64,000 bases of DNA from Paralvinella palmiformis (GCA_025642065.1 JAODUP010000006.1:1600905-1664904); one strand, 5' to 3'; positions 35,866 to 48,200 are shown, counted from the first letter of the stretch. The notes: generated from the sequence alone by a model not told the origin. Program-made: numbers and translations.

Positions 35866-36589
35866 TATATTAATTTACATATATATTATAGATAATATTC
35901 ACACAACTAAGTATTGGATACTGGGTTATTTGACATTTGCAACGTAGTTGATTGCTTCAATCAGATCACTTTTAAACTAGTAAGGTATAATGATACAATA
36001 CATAACATGTACTTGCAATATATATGGTGCAGACCAACTAAATTGCTGCTACCTTCCATGAGAGAATCGTCGAACCACTTGGAAACATTCAATGTAGCAT
36101 TGTTTGTGTAGTAGAATTTCCGAAAAGCTGTCCAATTCTCCAGTCTGGCTCGGTGGTTCCTTCACCAGGTGCTGTGGTCCAGTAGCTCTAACCTATCCCT
36201 GGAGGTCATTAGTGTCTATGAACTTTGCTTTAGCAACCCTATAAACTACCTACTCCTTGATATATCTCCATTGAAAGGCTGGTTTTTCTCTGCCAGCTCA
36301 TGCTTCAACTATGTCAGTCTACATTTCTCTTGCCAGACATTTCCAGGATAAGAATGATCAATTTCCTATTTATTTTCCGGGTTGTGTTTCCAGTTGTAAT
36401 ATTAAATTTCCGGTTGTTCATCACCCATGGACAGTTTTTAAACGAGTCTCATTTACTGATTTATAATCCCCTTATAAGTCCTGTGAGCTTGATCCTATCC
36501 CTAAATTTCTGCTCAAATCATCACATATTTATTGTTTCAATTACTAAGATATTAAATTAATCTGCCGAGAGTCCTACTATCATGTTTAA
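35866..36589. other. Sequence without recognised gene
   Basis: Short plus-strand frames at 36169-36351 and 36300-36560 were inspected; no similarity seen. Confidence 0.45.
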
Positions 36590-36905
36590 CATGCCAATGT
36601 AATCGTGGTTTTTATCACACCATCTTTGTCAGCTAATGCCCTATATAGCTATAGACCTATGTATAATCTATCATTCATATCTAAAGCATTAGAAAGGGTC
36701 GTATCCAGTCTTTTGAACAGTCACTTTTAAATGTAATCACTTCTCCAATGCTTTTCAATCTGCTTACAAATAATTGCACGCTAAAGAAACTGCTCTACTA
36801 AAGTTTACAGCGATATATCACTAAACATGGACCTAGGAGAGGTCATAGCGGTAGGACTATTGGATTTATCTGAATATTTTGATTTGATTATTATGTTCTT
36901 CTGGA
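36590..36905 (+). mobile_element. CR1/L2-like LINE RT fragment
   Basis: In one frame SYRPMYNLSFISKALERVVSSLL then, after stops, MDLGEVIAVGLLDLSEYFD. These are the NYRPVSNLxFLSKxLER and LLDLSAAFD motifs, matching 8205-8450 of the copy at 7.2 kb. The catalytic-region Ala-Ala became Glu-Tyr. It lies immediately upstream of the duplicated GPCR flank. Confidence 0.75.
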
Positions 36906-37039
36906 TCGTCTTAATTAAAAACAAAAGGATGACAAACATTTTATATTACAACGTAGGTTGAGGATTAATTCCGGTATGTTCTGGTATGCTCTAAAATAAT
37001 TATCATTGTTGTGGTCATTGCTGTTTTAGTTCTACAGGT

Positions 37040-37200
37040 CATGAAGCTGATGTGTCGAACATTCATCGACTTGTTTATAAACATTACCAAATACAGATAT
37101 CGACCTGAACACTTATCGTATAACGGTGACCAACTGATACTATCGGGATGAGGAACTATGCGAAAGCCTGATATAAAGGAAAGCGACTTATCAAGCTTTT
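37040..37200 (+). repeat. 5' flank duplication shared with 28085-28255
   Basis: Partner of the segment upstream of the intact receptor; this copy lacks the SINE. A 32-base stretch 'caagcttttgttcccttttaaggttcaagtt' is duplicated in tandem at about 37192-37252. Confidence 0.75.
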
Positions 37201-37236
37201 GTTCCCTTTTAAGGTTCAAGTTCAAGCTTTTGTTCC

Positions 37237-37312
37237 CTTTTAAGGTTCAAGTTCATTGCGGCTAATCATCTACATTTACAGATACATCTTTGGTCAAGGG
37301 TTAGGTAATTCA
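37237..37312 (+). repeat. Leader-like segment, copy 3 of 3 (GPCR cluster)
   Basis: 'ggttcaagttcattgcggctaatcatctacatttacagatacatctttggtc' words followed by 'ggttaggtaattcagta'. It lies upstream of the second GPCR pseudogene in the same relative position as the other copies. Confidence 0.4.
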
Positions 37313-37319
37313 GTACAAT

Positions 37320-37960
37320 ACCATTTTTGCTTATTTGAACCAGTCAAACTGCTATTCCAGCCTTCAGTAATTACTTTAAATGGTGCCAGATGTATGACCG
37401 TATTAAAACAAGACGTCTTGGTATATGGTTGGCCTTTCTGAATTACTTTCCATCTAATGGCACTTGGAGTATAGATTCTATTACCTTTTCTCGTTCTGTG
37501 TCCGTCTGTAAGCCTTCTCGTGCGGCTCATTTGAATAGCAGGCGTCAGATGGTGATAAGGACATTAGTGTTACATATTGTTTGTATCGCGTTTAGTTAGT
37601 TTCTATTTGCTGAAGTGTACATTGTCTACGATAACAACGGTAAAATGTTATTTAGGGAAGCAGCCTTACCAGCCAGTGCCAACCATAAATATGTGTATAC
37701 GCTGGAGTTAGACAACTTCATCACTTACCTGTTGCTATTTTATCTTGGCATACCTCACTCTCAGGTTTAGCACCAGTCTGAAATAAACGAACAAGAAACG
37801 GTAGGAACTGACTAGTAAGGCAAACAAAGGTGATTTTATTTTATTATTGGTTATCTTCCTGGCACTGTTTATATTCTCCCAGTTGTGTAATACCAAACGG
37901 CGTCTTCTCTACGTTATTTACATTAAAACAAATCTTCACTTCTACTTCATTTCCACCGAT
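37320..37960 (+). pseudogene. FMRFamide-receptor-like GPCR pseudogene, direct copy
   Basis: Colinear with 29435-30090 of the intact gene at nucleotide level: 'aaactgctattccagccttc' (ECL1), 'ttggtatatggttggccttt' (TM3), 'tttgaatagcaggcgtcag' and 'aggacattagtgttacatatt' (ICL2-TM4), 'cattgtctacgataac' (ECL2), 'acaacttcatcacttacctgtt' (TM5), 'aacaagaaacg' (ICL3) and 'ttatattctcccagttgtgtaat' (TM6). In-frame stops follow TM3 (37441) and fall at the end of TM4 and in ICL3, and several frameshifts are present. TM1-TM2 and TM7 cannot be traced. Better nucleotide conservation than the inverted copy suggests a younger duplication. Confidence 0.85.
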
Positions 37961-40238
37961 ATATATATCGCTTATTTATTCCTAATTTGTTTGTTAAATA
38001 TATAAGCAGTCTAAATGAAATGTTACTTTGAAACCAATAATGTTCTTACTTTAAATATCATTAGCAAAATTTGATACGTCTGAGATGCCGTTGTGGTAAT
38101 TTGCAATGAAGATAGAAGTGGGAAAATAATGCTTCTCTTGTATTTTCTTTGCATCACATTATTACAAATAATACAGACTGAAAATACACTGTTTTCTAAT
38201 ATGACATGTTATTCTTAAACTTGTAATGAAAATGATTTCCTTCATTCGTGACTAAAACATGCTACCAACGATAAAATGTAAACAATGCAGAGAGTATGAG
38301 AAATATAGAATTATATGAAACATATGTTCTAGAATCGACCAGCGCCAATTCTAAACAATACAACATTACAAATACCTTAATATATGATGCAATCTTCCAT
38401 ACATTACTGGTCAAATAACTACTGCTAATCTTTGATGGAATTTATTTAAATATTTATGAATAGTTATGTAGTAATAACAATGCCACCTTCAGGAATTTTA
38501 CCTTTTTCAATTTAATTTGGAAAACAATAAAGCTCTTATTAGTAATTACACAAAACATATAATAAAATGTATCAGAATTGTTTTCGTTTTTCACATTTAG
38601 TGAATTGTCAAAAGAAATACGGTATCTATCAATGATGAGTGGCATTAGATGGACGATGTTGGCAACAATAAAAGATGCCTGTTAATGATGAAGAAGTCTG
38701 ACAACCAGATGAAAGTGGACTATGTAAATACAAACTAATGATGATGTTTCTACCTTCTATAACAATTAATTTATACATAGCATGAACAAATATATAAAAT
38801 ATATTAGTTAATGACGGCAGTGAATGTTTATGTTTAAGAATACTTTGAAAGGAATATTGGTCGCCAAAATATTGTTTTAATATCCTATGTGTAATATACA
38901 TCTAACTTGTTATCAACACACCGTTATGCAGCACCAGTAGTTTTTAGAGTGGTAATTGCAGTTTAGCAAATTATTGTTCGAATTAACACAACGTACAGCT
39001 TACTTGCAAATGACAGCGTAATGGCATAATTAATTTCGTGAAACGAATAGGTTGAAGTGCTATTGTACATTAAAACCATATTTAATAATCACTTCATAGT
39101 CATGCTACTCTATATGGTCGTATTCAGTGGTGCTAAGAGTGAATAACAACGAAAAGCAATATTCGTATGATTGATTGGCATAACTTTAAGCATGATTATT
39201 TTACAATGTGATTAATAATACACCGATTTGATATTCTATTTCATTTGCCTTTATTATTGCTATATGTGTTTGAAGTGTAATGGTGGCTTTATGGCATAGA
39301 CATTTGTCATGAATCATAAAACACACAATTCGAGTCTGACTATTGACAGAAAGTTAGTTTACTGTTTTTTTTTTGGGTCACAAGAAGTTTTGAGTAAGGT
39401 TCATAATCACACATTTCACTTGTGAGAAATGGTATTTTTTTGGGAAAAGTTAAATAGATTTTCCAGAATTAATCTACAAATATAAGGACACAGAGTGTGA
39501 ATAAAAATAAAATAGATCTAGTAATGGTTATGACAGAGAATTGTAATTTCAGAATGCGTAGTAATAGAATACCATGAAAAACAAGTGTTCAATGTTAATT
39601 GCCAAACCTCGTTCGTGTATCTGAAGTAACCAAAAGGTTGATACAGATTCCTGTAGATGCGATCCAATAACCTTCATGATATAGAATTGTGGCTCCAAGA
39701 ATCATAATTGCAATCTATTACAACCATTATTTACGTCATCATAATGGAAATCGTGAGCATAATCGTTCTGTGATCGGTTGCTAAATGTACGAAACTATTT
39801 AATGTAGGACACTTTATTTGCAGCTGTATTCGGTGATCTGTATTTTGCCTACACTTGTTTTGTTATATGTAGAGCACTTAAATAATATATTAAGTCCCCA
39901 CAATTTAAAGTTGCTTCTTTTAGAAAAGTAACCTTTCTAAGAGTGTTTGGTTGTTATCAGTGTTAATACCCCTGAAATACTCAAATGATGTTGTTGTCGT
40001 TGTTATTATGGAAACAAAAACGCAGCATGTTTGGGCCGTCTTTGTAAGTATGTAACATGATTTTGTTAAAAACGGTTTTGTTGTATATCGTTAATTTGGT
40101 GATTGGAGTATGTTCATGACAATTATCTGTATAATACACGTCTTAGTTTCATAGATACGGGGATGAGAAATACATGAACAGTTCAAGGCGGAGAAGAATA
40201 AGAAGTGGAACACATTGGAATCATTATTGGATTATGGT
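37961..40238. other. AT-rich sequence without recognised gene
   Basis: No coding, RNA or repeat family signal recognised over about 2.3 kb. Confidence 0.5.
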
Positions 40239-40244
40239 TTTATT
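40239..40244 (-). terminator. Candidate polyadenylation signal of the ependymin-related gene
   Basis: AATAAA on the minus strand, 153 bases downstream of the exon-7 stop codon. Confidence 0.4.
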
Positions 40245-40396
40245 AATCAACGAAAAGTTATTACAGAAAATAAATAAAATGTATCAATCGTTGTAGTTTT
40301 CAGCTGACAACATATAAATTTATACAAAACGGGCTATAAATATATCCCGTTTGTCACATCCAGTGATAGTATAAAGCCACATTAATGTAATGCATT

Positions 40397-40774
40397 TTAA
40401 ATAATAATTGGTTCATCGGAATTGAACCAGTAAAGCATGATTCGAAACAAGTCGTCGAGCCTCTCATGATTTCCCTGATGAGAAAAATAAACATATATAA
40501 CATATTATTTAAAATCGCTGTAGAGTATCCAATAATACAGCCTGATCAATAGCTCTTGATAGGCTAGGTCTTGTCTAAATTAAACTCAAACTTTCTCAAA
40601 TAAATTGAATTTGTTATATTTTAGATATACCATAGTCGAGCAGCCTCTCATGCATATAACAAGAGAGAGTTCGTTTAATATCATAATAATATATGTAAGT
40701 TTTATGATTGTAAAATAAAATGCTCAGATGAAATATCACACTGCTAAACTAATTTAGATATTTTAGATAATTTA

Positions 40775-40836
<62 letters not shown>

Positions 40837-43659
40837 CTTCATAATATTATATTTTACTAAATAGTTTGTAATTCAGTGAATATGACATACCCACTTAACA
40901 GCTGATATGCGTTTACAATGGCTTGGTATATTCAATATATCTTGATTCGAAGCATTCAGTTCTAAATTACGATACTCTGCAGTCACTAAGGGAACAGCTG
41001 CAAGTATAAATCCAGGTAGAAGTATTTTAATTAATTTTTAATTGTTACATTCTGTGTTAGATATTATTTTCCTGGAAAAAGGTTTTGTTTTCTCTATTAA
41101 GCCTTGAACAGAGCTAATTAATTAACTAATGCTGCAAATAGATACTTACAAAATTCAATCACGGTTTCTTTATTTTCTCGCTTCTTGAATGACTTATAAC
41201 ACTTTCCGGTGAGCAATTGCTTGGGTTCTTCCCAAGGATTACAAGGAGGATCTCCCGTAATCCAAGTCCACGCTATTTTATTAAACATAAATCATTCATG
41301 TTATATACACGTTTCAATGAAAGTATGCTTATATGTTGTTGCTTGCCCGAAAGAGATTACTTAATACATAATAAATAATAGCAAAATAGTCATAATCAGC
41401 ATAGTTGCTAAATTTAAATGAATTGATGTATTATAAACTTTCTCTTAACTTAATTCATTCCAACTGCCATTTCTAAATCTATGATTTATGAAATCGTACC
41501 AAAATATTCAACTAAGGGACAAGTATTAATTGTAGAAGAAAGTATTGTGCAACTAGAAAGGGTAATTAATTCATCTTGTCACTAATATGTGCATAAGGAT
41601 TTTACTAAGACGAAGGTCGGAACCTTTTGCATTCAATAAATATTTATAGTAATCATATCTGCGTCTATTTGTTTCCAACGTTTGATATACGCTTGAATAG
41701 TTCAGTACACAATATACATGGTCAAATCTATAACAGGTCAGATTAACATAAATGATATATTGTATGCACTACTTACTATTCTTCACAACAATTCCTGCCA
41801 TATCAGTTACTGGATAACAGTAATCCTTGGTGACAAGGCGTACAGATCGTATTGGCACTAACCCGTAGTCATAACTCCATTGGTATACGGGCAAGGCATG
41901 CTCTCCTTGGCCATATTTATAAACACCATCGTATGATGCATTAGCTAAAATTATAGTTAGCTTAATAAAGCACACTTCGTAGCAGAGCTTGTAAACAACG
42001 AGGTATTGTGTCAATCATATTACACTGTTATTACTAGTATGTGTTTGTGACATATCGGTCACACTGTGCGTAGTCCAATGTTTTCGGCAATCAGGATACG
42101 TTTAGAAGAAATGGTTAGAAATATAGCCCCCGAGGGAATGTTGGCATGGCATTCTTTACCGGATATTAAAAAAAGTATAAGAATAGTCAGATCAGCTAAA
42201 TAAATTACTCTTAAAACCTTTCCACGTCACATAGGGGATGAGACGTGAGGTGCTTTCAACTATCGTTTTACGACATTAATAGAACACATAACCGACAAAC
42301 AAACACATATGCTACAAACAGGGTGGTCATGGAAGTAAGGTGATTACAGCTCATCGTGTGATATTGAACAAGCTAAATATTTTATCAGAGTGCTTGGTCA
42401 GTGCACTTTCTGTGCATAAATAAATAAATAACTGTCATTTATAACGGTGAAAAATATTGATTTATTTGGGAGTCCATTGAAGCTTCCCTTCAGGGTAAAA
42501 TATTACGGTACCTGTAATACACTGTCTTCTCATAGGAGTTCCCTTATTAGGAGCTATGTAGCATCCGTCTTCAGTCTCCAATATCTTGACATTCTAAAAA
42601 AATATATATAAATAGTTACTAGAGGATGGCTTAGAGATAATGCATACATTACATTTAGACTCTAACTTATACATATTTTACCTAGAGGGTGCTTAATAAA
42701 GGTATAAGCCATATGTATATTAGTAACAAACTTGTAACGTAAATACTAGATATTTATCATGTTAATTCCAAAAGCCTATTAGACAGATACATTGTTTACT
42801 AGCTACATCTAAAATAAAGGCACACCATTTAGTTGAATACATGTCAACGTGGATTGCCTGCCGTTAGAATTGACTTACTTTATCATAATCGAAAGCAACT
42901 CTTGTAAATATTGAAGAATTATACGGATCTTCGTCATAATATCCCCAACGTTTATTTGTGTAGTCATATGAAAATGTCACCTTGGGCTGAAAATAAAGCA
43001 AGTCGGATTTTCTAAATCACTGTATTGATAACGAAATAAATTAGTTTATCATTTAAATATGAAATGTCTGCTGTGTACAATATAATAAATTAAAGTTAAA
43101 ATTAAATGTCTTGTCCCATATTAATGTAATTTCGATCTATTTATTTTTGTTTAGTTCGGAATTGATAGCATAATCCCTAAAAATAAAAACAAATTAGCCG
43201 ATTCATAATTTAAAACAGCTATGGCTTTAAGGAAACTAATGTCTGTCGCTAACGTATTTCCACACATTCCTACATATGGGCACGCACACAGAGATATTCA
43301 TATTATTGCACAAACGCACACCTACATGCGAATGCATGGATACTCGTCAAATACGAACAACTATTTACCTGGGTAATATAGATTGATATTTATAAGTTTA
43401 AAGATACGTGTATGGTGTTTTAGAGATGGCTAGTGGGCTTTATGGATGTAGGCCTTTACGAATACAGGGGTATTTTATATGTTAAAGGAACGATGTCACT
43501 CACACGAATCAATACACATATTGCACTTATAGATACACAAATAAGCACACAATCGTATTTTCACACAAACACAGATAATATATATATATATTACATACAC
43601 AAACGGGGACACAGACAAATGTATACTTAAACAACCACATAGCGCGTATGTTTAACATG

Positions 43660-43711
<52 letters not shown>

Positions 43712-43920
43712 CACGGCTATAATCAATATATCCAATTATCACCCGCTACCTGGAACGTTTCCGTATAATGTCTATAAGTTGTCATTGTATTCCGTAATCT
43801 TGCAGTAAACTGATCAGGAGAACAACAACGTTTAGGTGTATAACCCTTCGCAGTACATTGAACGAAGTACATAAAGATAAATGTTGTAATCCCAACAAAC
43901 GACAATTTTAGCCAACTCAT
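40397..43920 (-). CDS. Ependymin-related secreted protein, seven exons
   Basis: Exons on the minus strand: 43920-43750, 42986-42879, 42593-42512, 41944-41777, 41272-41150, 40997-40891 and 40474-40397. All introns are GT-AG (donors GTAGCG, GTAAGT, GTACCG, GTAAGT, GTAAGT, GTATGT) with phases 0,0,1,1,1,0, and the joined frame has no stop, giving 278 residues. It begins with a signal peptide (about 1-22, hydrophobic FVGITTFIFMYFV). The mature part has RCCSPDQFTA, FSYDYTNKRW, VAFDYDK, ETEDGC, PMRRQCI, a VYQWSY strand, KDYCYPV and a C-terminal ILNIPSHC. This order of CC, YD-strands, PMxxxC and IPxxC is that of the ependymin/MERP family (Ca-binding, lipid-pocket extracellular proteins). There are eight Cys after the signal and NxS/T sites at N80, N122 and N233. 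Function is inferred from family. Exon 7 is least certain; reading on from exon 6 gives a stop at 40873-40875. Confidence 0.8.
40777..40834. repeat. (TA)n microsatellite in intron 6 of the ependymin-related gene
   Basis: About 29 TA units between exons 6 and 7. Confidence 0.95.
43661..43707. repeat. (TA)n microsatellite in intron 1 of the ependymin-related gene
   Basis: About 23 TA units, 43 bases from the exon-1 donor. Confidence 0.95.
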
Positions 43921-43932
43921 CCTGTTAGTTTC

Positions 43933-43933
<1 letters not shown>

Positions 43934-43979
<46 letters not shown>
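43934..43979. repeat. (TA)n microsatellite just upstream of the ependymin-related start codon
   Basis: About 23 TA units ending only 14 bases before the ATG on the minus strand, so it lies in the 5' leader or core promoter. Confidence 0.9.
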
Positions 43980-43981
<2 letters not shown>

Positions 43982-44744
43982 GACTGGCCGTTGATATATG
44001 CTGAGGTACTACAATGGTATTAAGCTATCGTTGACATTGTTAGCTACTTGTTGGGTTATCAAGATATAGCCGGGGCCAGGTGTTCAGCTTATATCAAATC
44101 TAGACATGTAGTTTATCTTTATTCTCACCGGCTGATATATGATGTCCTGATGTGGATATTTGGCAGATGGCCACATCAAGCCCGCAGTCGACAGCAGTAA
44201 TGATGTTGAATATTAACGTATGCCATCTTTATTAGACTAGAATAGGTAGAATATTGGTATTACACACAAAATATCACATTCTATCATGATAGTGTACTAT
44301 TGTGATCAGAATAATGTTATGCCCCATATTGTGTGTTTTAATGTCAATTCATATTGGGTTAATAATAAAATAGAATCTTTGTTATAATAAATAATAAATA
44401 ATAATTTATAATATCAAAGCTGTTAATATTAAAGCTACTTTGTTTATACGACCCATTCTACATATCTGCAGAAATCTAGAGCGAGTAATGTCTGCATCCA
44501 TATGTATATATGTCTGGGTACTTGTTCTATTTAATCTTTAAGTTTTAGTCATGTCTCTTTATCTTGATCTATATTTGATAGATATAGCCGCCAATAATCT
44601 AAATGTTCAATATTCAACTGATGTTTGTTTCTTTAATAACATGTTTCTCACGTTTGACTGGTGTTTACTCAGGGTTTCCTTGTAAAGTTCGTGATGTCAG
44701 TTCAATTGCTTGGGTTACAATACAAACAGCCATTTTGAATGTCA
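43980..44744. other. AT-rich sequence upstream of the ependymin-related gene
   Basis: No TATA box can be singled out because of the TA-rich context. No other feature seen. Confidence 0.4.
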
Positions 44745-44755
44745 TTGTCAATGAA

Positions 44756-44943
44756 GATGATGATGATTGATGTTTTACGGCCACTTTTGTGCACAAGGTA
44801 GGCTAAATGGGCCGAGCAACCTCCAAAGGTAATGAGGCGAAGTTAAAGACGAAACAACCATCAGATATGCCCACGCCAAGATTCGAACACGGATGGTAGT
44901 GATCTGTAGTCCAACACGCCACCGCTAGACCAAGGAGGCGCCC
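44756..44943 (-). mobile_element. tRNA-derived SINE (family 1) with 11-bp TSD
   Basis: Minus-strand copy: B-box 'gtgttcgaatctt', A-box 'tggtctagcggtggcg', and the (ATC)n tail at the low-coordinate end. Flanked by TTGTCAATGAA at 44745-44755 and 44944-44954. It is about 188 bp long, like the other full copies. Confidence 0.9.
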
Positions 44944-45295
44944 TTGTCAATGAATTAGTTACATATTATATTAAATGGATATACTTGCGTCTCATTATTA
45001 CTCGTTATTTATTAAAATTGGCTTTTAATGTTGTTATTGCAATACTGTATAGCGTGTTATGGTTAATTTTCACCTTCACCCATAAAGATAATATATTATC
45101 ATAAAGCTAATGCATTATTCCTCCTAATGTCAAATAATGAAAAATATCCATAGTTTCGCTGGAATGTGTTCCAATCAACGCAAGCTTATATCTGAAGGGT
45201 GTTTCATCTTTCATTTTATTTGATTTCCTAGTCAGATAACATGGTTCATTTTAACCGATTGCAAAATAACATGTCCTCCATCATATTCCTTCAAC

Positions 45296-45801
45296 ATGAA
45301 CTACATTGTTTTTATTAGTTTCTTGATTACTTCATCGTTGAATAGTTCGCACCTGCCTGCCTTTCGCCTTACCCCAGCTTACATATGTACAGGGCAGATG
45401 ATACCAACGATAAAGGGGAAAACGTTAGAATGTTTATTCACAATTGTAGATAGTCCAAGACAAAAAATCAAGTTCTTGTTTCTACCTTTACGTCTAAACA
45501 GGTATACTATTGTATATGAGAGGTTAAATATGTCTACTGAAATAGCACAATCATCGGTGAAACATTTATGCTACTTCGATTTTAACCCGACCGATATCGC
45601 CATACGTTGACCATATTATGCAGCATAGCCGTAGATAAGGCAGACAATCTAGGCAGAAATGCTATTCAGGTAACATTTGCGCTGTTATGTCCAAAGTTGT
45701 CCAATGTGAATCTATCAGTTGTTATAGTTAACTACTACGAAGATAGCAGGTTTATGGTACACAGCGGATGGTGCTTGTTTAGAGCTAAATGTTGTCATTA
45801 A
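45296..45801 (+). pseudogene. Unidentified secreted-type ORF, possibly broken
   Basis: A 105-codon frame (45296-45610) starts with a signal-like MNYIVFISFLITSS, then CTGQMIP, LECLFTIVDSP and KIKFLFLPL, a pattern of alternating strands with Cys that recalls CUB-like extracellular domains but is not diagnostic. A second frame (45607-45801) continues with TILCSIAVD, IQVTFALLCP and VIVNYYED, as if a single reading frame had shifted near 45605. Either a decayed gene, two exons with an undetected junction, or chance. No partner exons or polyadenylation signal were identified. Confidence 0.3.
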
Positions 45802-45930
45802 GCTCCCTTTGCATATCTTCAAATATCTTGTTCGTTCTGATTTCCAGAAATATCTATAGCCACGTACACATTCAACAACATTCCAGATGCGGATCAAATA
45901 TTATTTCTAGAAATCGTCTGCTAATTGCGA

Positions 45931-45981
<51 letters not shown>

Positions 45982-46010
45982 ATATACATGTATATATATA
46001 CATGTATATA
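45931..46010. repeat. (TA)n microsatellite with TACATGTA interruptions
   Basis: TA run followed by two TATACATGTATA palindromic units. Confidence 0.9.
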
Positions 46011-46069
46011 TATGGTTCGAACTTAGCCATGTTGAGTGTTTTTATTTCCTGTGTTTTACCAAGTCATTA

Positions 46070-47240
46070 AGTACTATAGAACAAATTATGAAAATATTGG
46101 TGAGACAGTCACCAAAAACCGGTTATTGACATATTTTTTGGTGGATAAGTCTTCTGTATTTATCAAAACACATTTATCGTCTAAATGTTGGTACCTTCCT
46201 CGTCTAAGTTATTAATTGTTTAAATTTAATTATGTTCAACTAGTCTTTGATCATAACGCAATAAACATAAATGGAATGCATCAAGTCAGATCATAACGTC
46301 ACACATAGCAGGTATATTACCCAATTCCTGTGCTTAAATGTAAAAGTACGATTATTGAATGAATACCCCCCCCCCTCCAATAATGGTGTACAAAAATAAA
46401 ACATATATCGAACGTTTATTCTACTCATCCTTGTAGCATACATACAAATATAAGTATCACTTATCCCACTGGATGATGTTTCATATCTCGTTCAAAACTA
46501 TTATCATCATTTTAAGTGGTACTTCTATAGAGCGCGTAGTCCAAGCTTCCTCCTAAATGTGATCTTCCAGATGCCATGATAGACAAATAAACCTTGAAAC
46601 CAAACATGGGAATTATAAACACCGTATAATTAATACAGCAGTAATTTATATTTAGGTTTATAATGATGATGATGATGATAATACTAATAATAATAATAAT
46701 AATAATAACTTTTTAAATAGCTAATCTTTGCTAACGGAAAAAAATGTTATCGCTGAGTTATGCTCCAGTTTATAAGGGATATAATTATCTAACTAATCCA
46801 CCAGACAATTTGACAATATTAATAAATGAAGTGTTTCTATTAAATAGCTATCACGGTGTAATTTCACAGTAAATTTATTCTTCTAATGTCCAAAATGATA
46901 TTATGTTAGGTGTATCAGAAACATTAATATAACAACATTCTAGTTACCAGAGACTTACCAGTAATAAACTGACTTTTAAATAATATAAAGCACAATAAAC
47001 TATCAATTAAATACGCATTTTCTTTAAATTAAAAACGGTTAGGAAGAAGATTATTTTAATGTAAAGTGGTTAAAAAATTTTTTTTTTTTTGATTTGTTAA
47101 TTGTCCTAGTGGATATATGTAGTTATGTAATAAATTATTCACAAACAGTTGTTGAAATCCGTTGTATGTGTGTATGTGTGTGGGTGTATGTATGTATATG
47201 TGTATGTGTGCGTGTGTGCTGTATATATACCTGGATCTTA
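46070..47240. other. AT-rich sequence without recognised gene
   Basis: Includes (GAT)n/(AAT)n runs at 46663-46707 and poly-T at 47080-47091. No gene seen. Confidence 0.5.
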
Positions 47241-47244
47241 ATAA

Positions 47245-48200
47245 GCAAAATTTCTACTCTTCATTGAATAATATAGAACATTGTGTTGCTGATATTCGGC
47301 CAAGGATGACTCAAAACTTCCAAGAAAAAAATGATAATAAAATAAATATTTTATATTTGGCATCACTACACTATATTAAATCCCTTAGGACACCACCATT
47401 TCAGATGGGTGTATTTTTGATTACCCCTAATGGGTCAGTAATAGAATCTAGGGGTTATTTTGACCAATGTATTAACATGTTTGAATATGTCACATCAGTA
47501 TGCCGAGCTGCCTACTACCATCTTAAGAACATCCACTGTTTAAAATAATTCTTGACAAAAGGAACAATTGTAACTGTAGTCCATGCCATTGTTACATTTC
47601 GTTTAGACTATTCTAACTCCCTATTATATGGCATATCTGGATATAACACTAATCGCCTTCAGCGAATTCAGAATAGTGCTACCCGCATAGTGAAACATAC
47701 TCGAAAATATGATCATATCACCCCAATTCTTCAACAACTACATTGGCTACATGTTAGACAGCGTATCCATTTCAAGATTTTACTAATAACATCAATTAAT
47801 TATATGGCACCTGAATACCTATACGAACTGATGTCCATTAACAAATCATCCCGAAAAGAGGTCATCCACTGAGATACTATTGCAGGAGCCAGTGTCTCGG
47901 CTGAAGTTATATGGTAATTGTACGTTTAGTGTTGTGGCCTCCACTTTGTGGGATAGACTGCCGACAGATATTAGAAATGCGTCGTCTCTTGAAAAATTAA
48001 ATATATTCTAAAAGACACTGTTCAAAGTTAATTTCAGAGAAAAATAATACTAATCTTATAAAGTTCTTATAGGATTTATACAGACATATTATTTGGGGGG
48101 TATTATTATATTACATATCATTTGCACAACGCCTATGAATGTCTCCTACAAGTTAGCGCGTTTCAATAAATATACATTATTTTTAATATTATTATTATTA
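47245..48200 (+). mobile_element. CR1/L2-like LINE, C-terminal RT part and 3' end
   Basis: The first frame gives HCVADIRPRMTQNF (post-palm), then MFEYVTSVCRAAYYHLKNIHCLK. The next frame gives FRLDYSNSLLYGIS, LQRIQNSATRIV, KYDHITPILQQLHWLHVRQRIHFKILL and MAPEYLYELM, the hallmark C-terminus of CR1/L2-type RT. It then decays over 'tggccaccactttgtgggatag' (WD-like box). The 3' UTR ends 'tttcaataaatatacattat' and (ATT)n near 48190. One frameshift near 47548 and a stop near 47870 separate the frames. It overlaps and extends the inverted piece at 8512-8620. Confidence 0.85.

Noticed and set aside
41769..42014. 81-codon ORF as a complete small protein
   Set aside because: Its first 23 codons are intron 3; only 41777-41944 is exon 4 of the ependymin-related gene.
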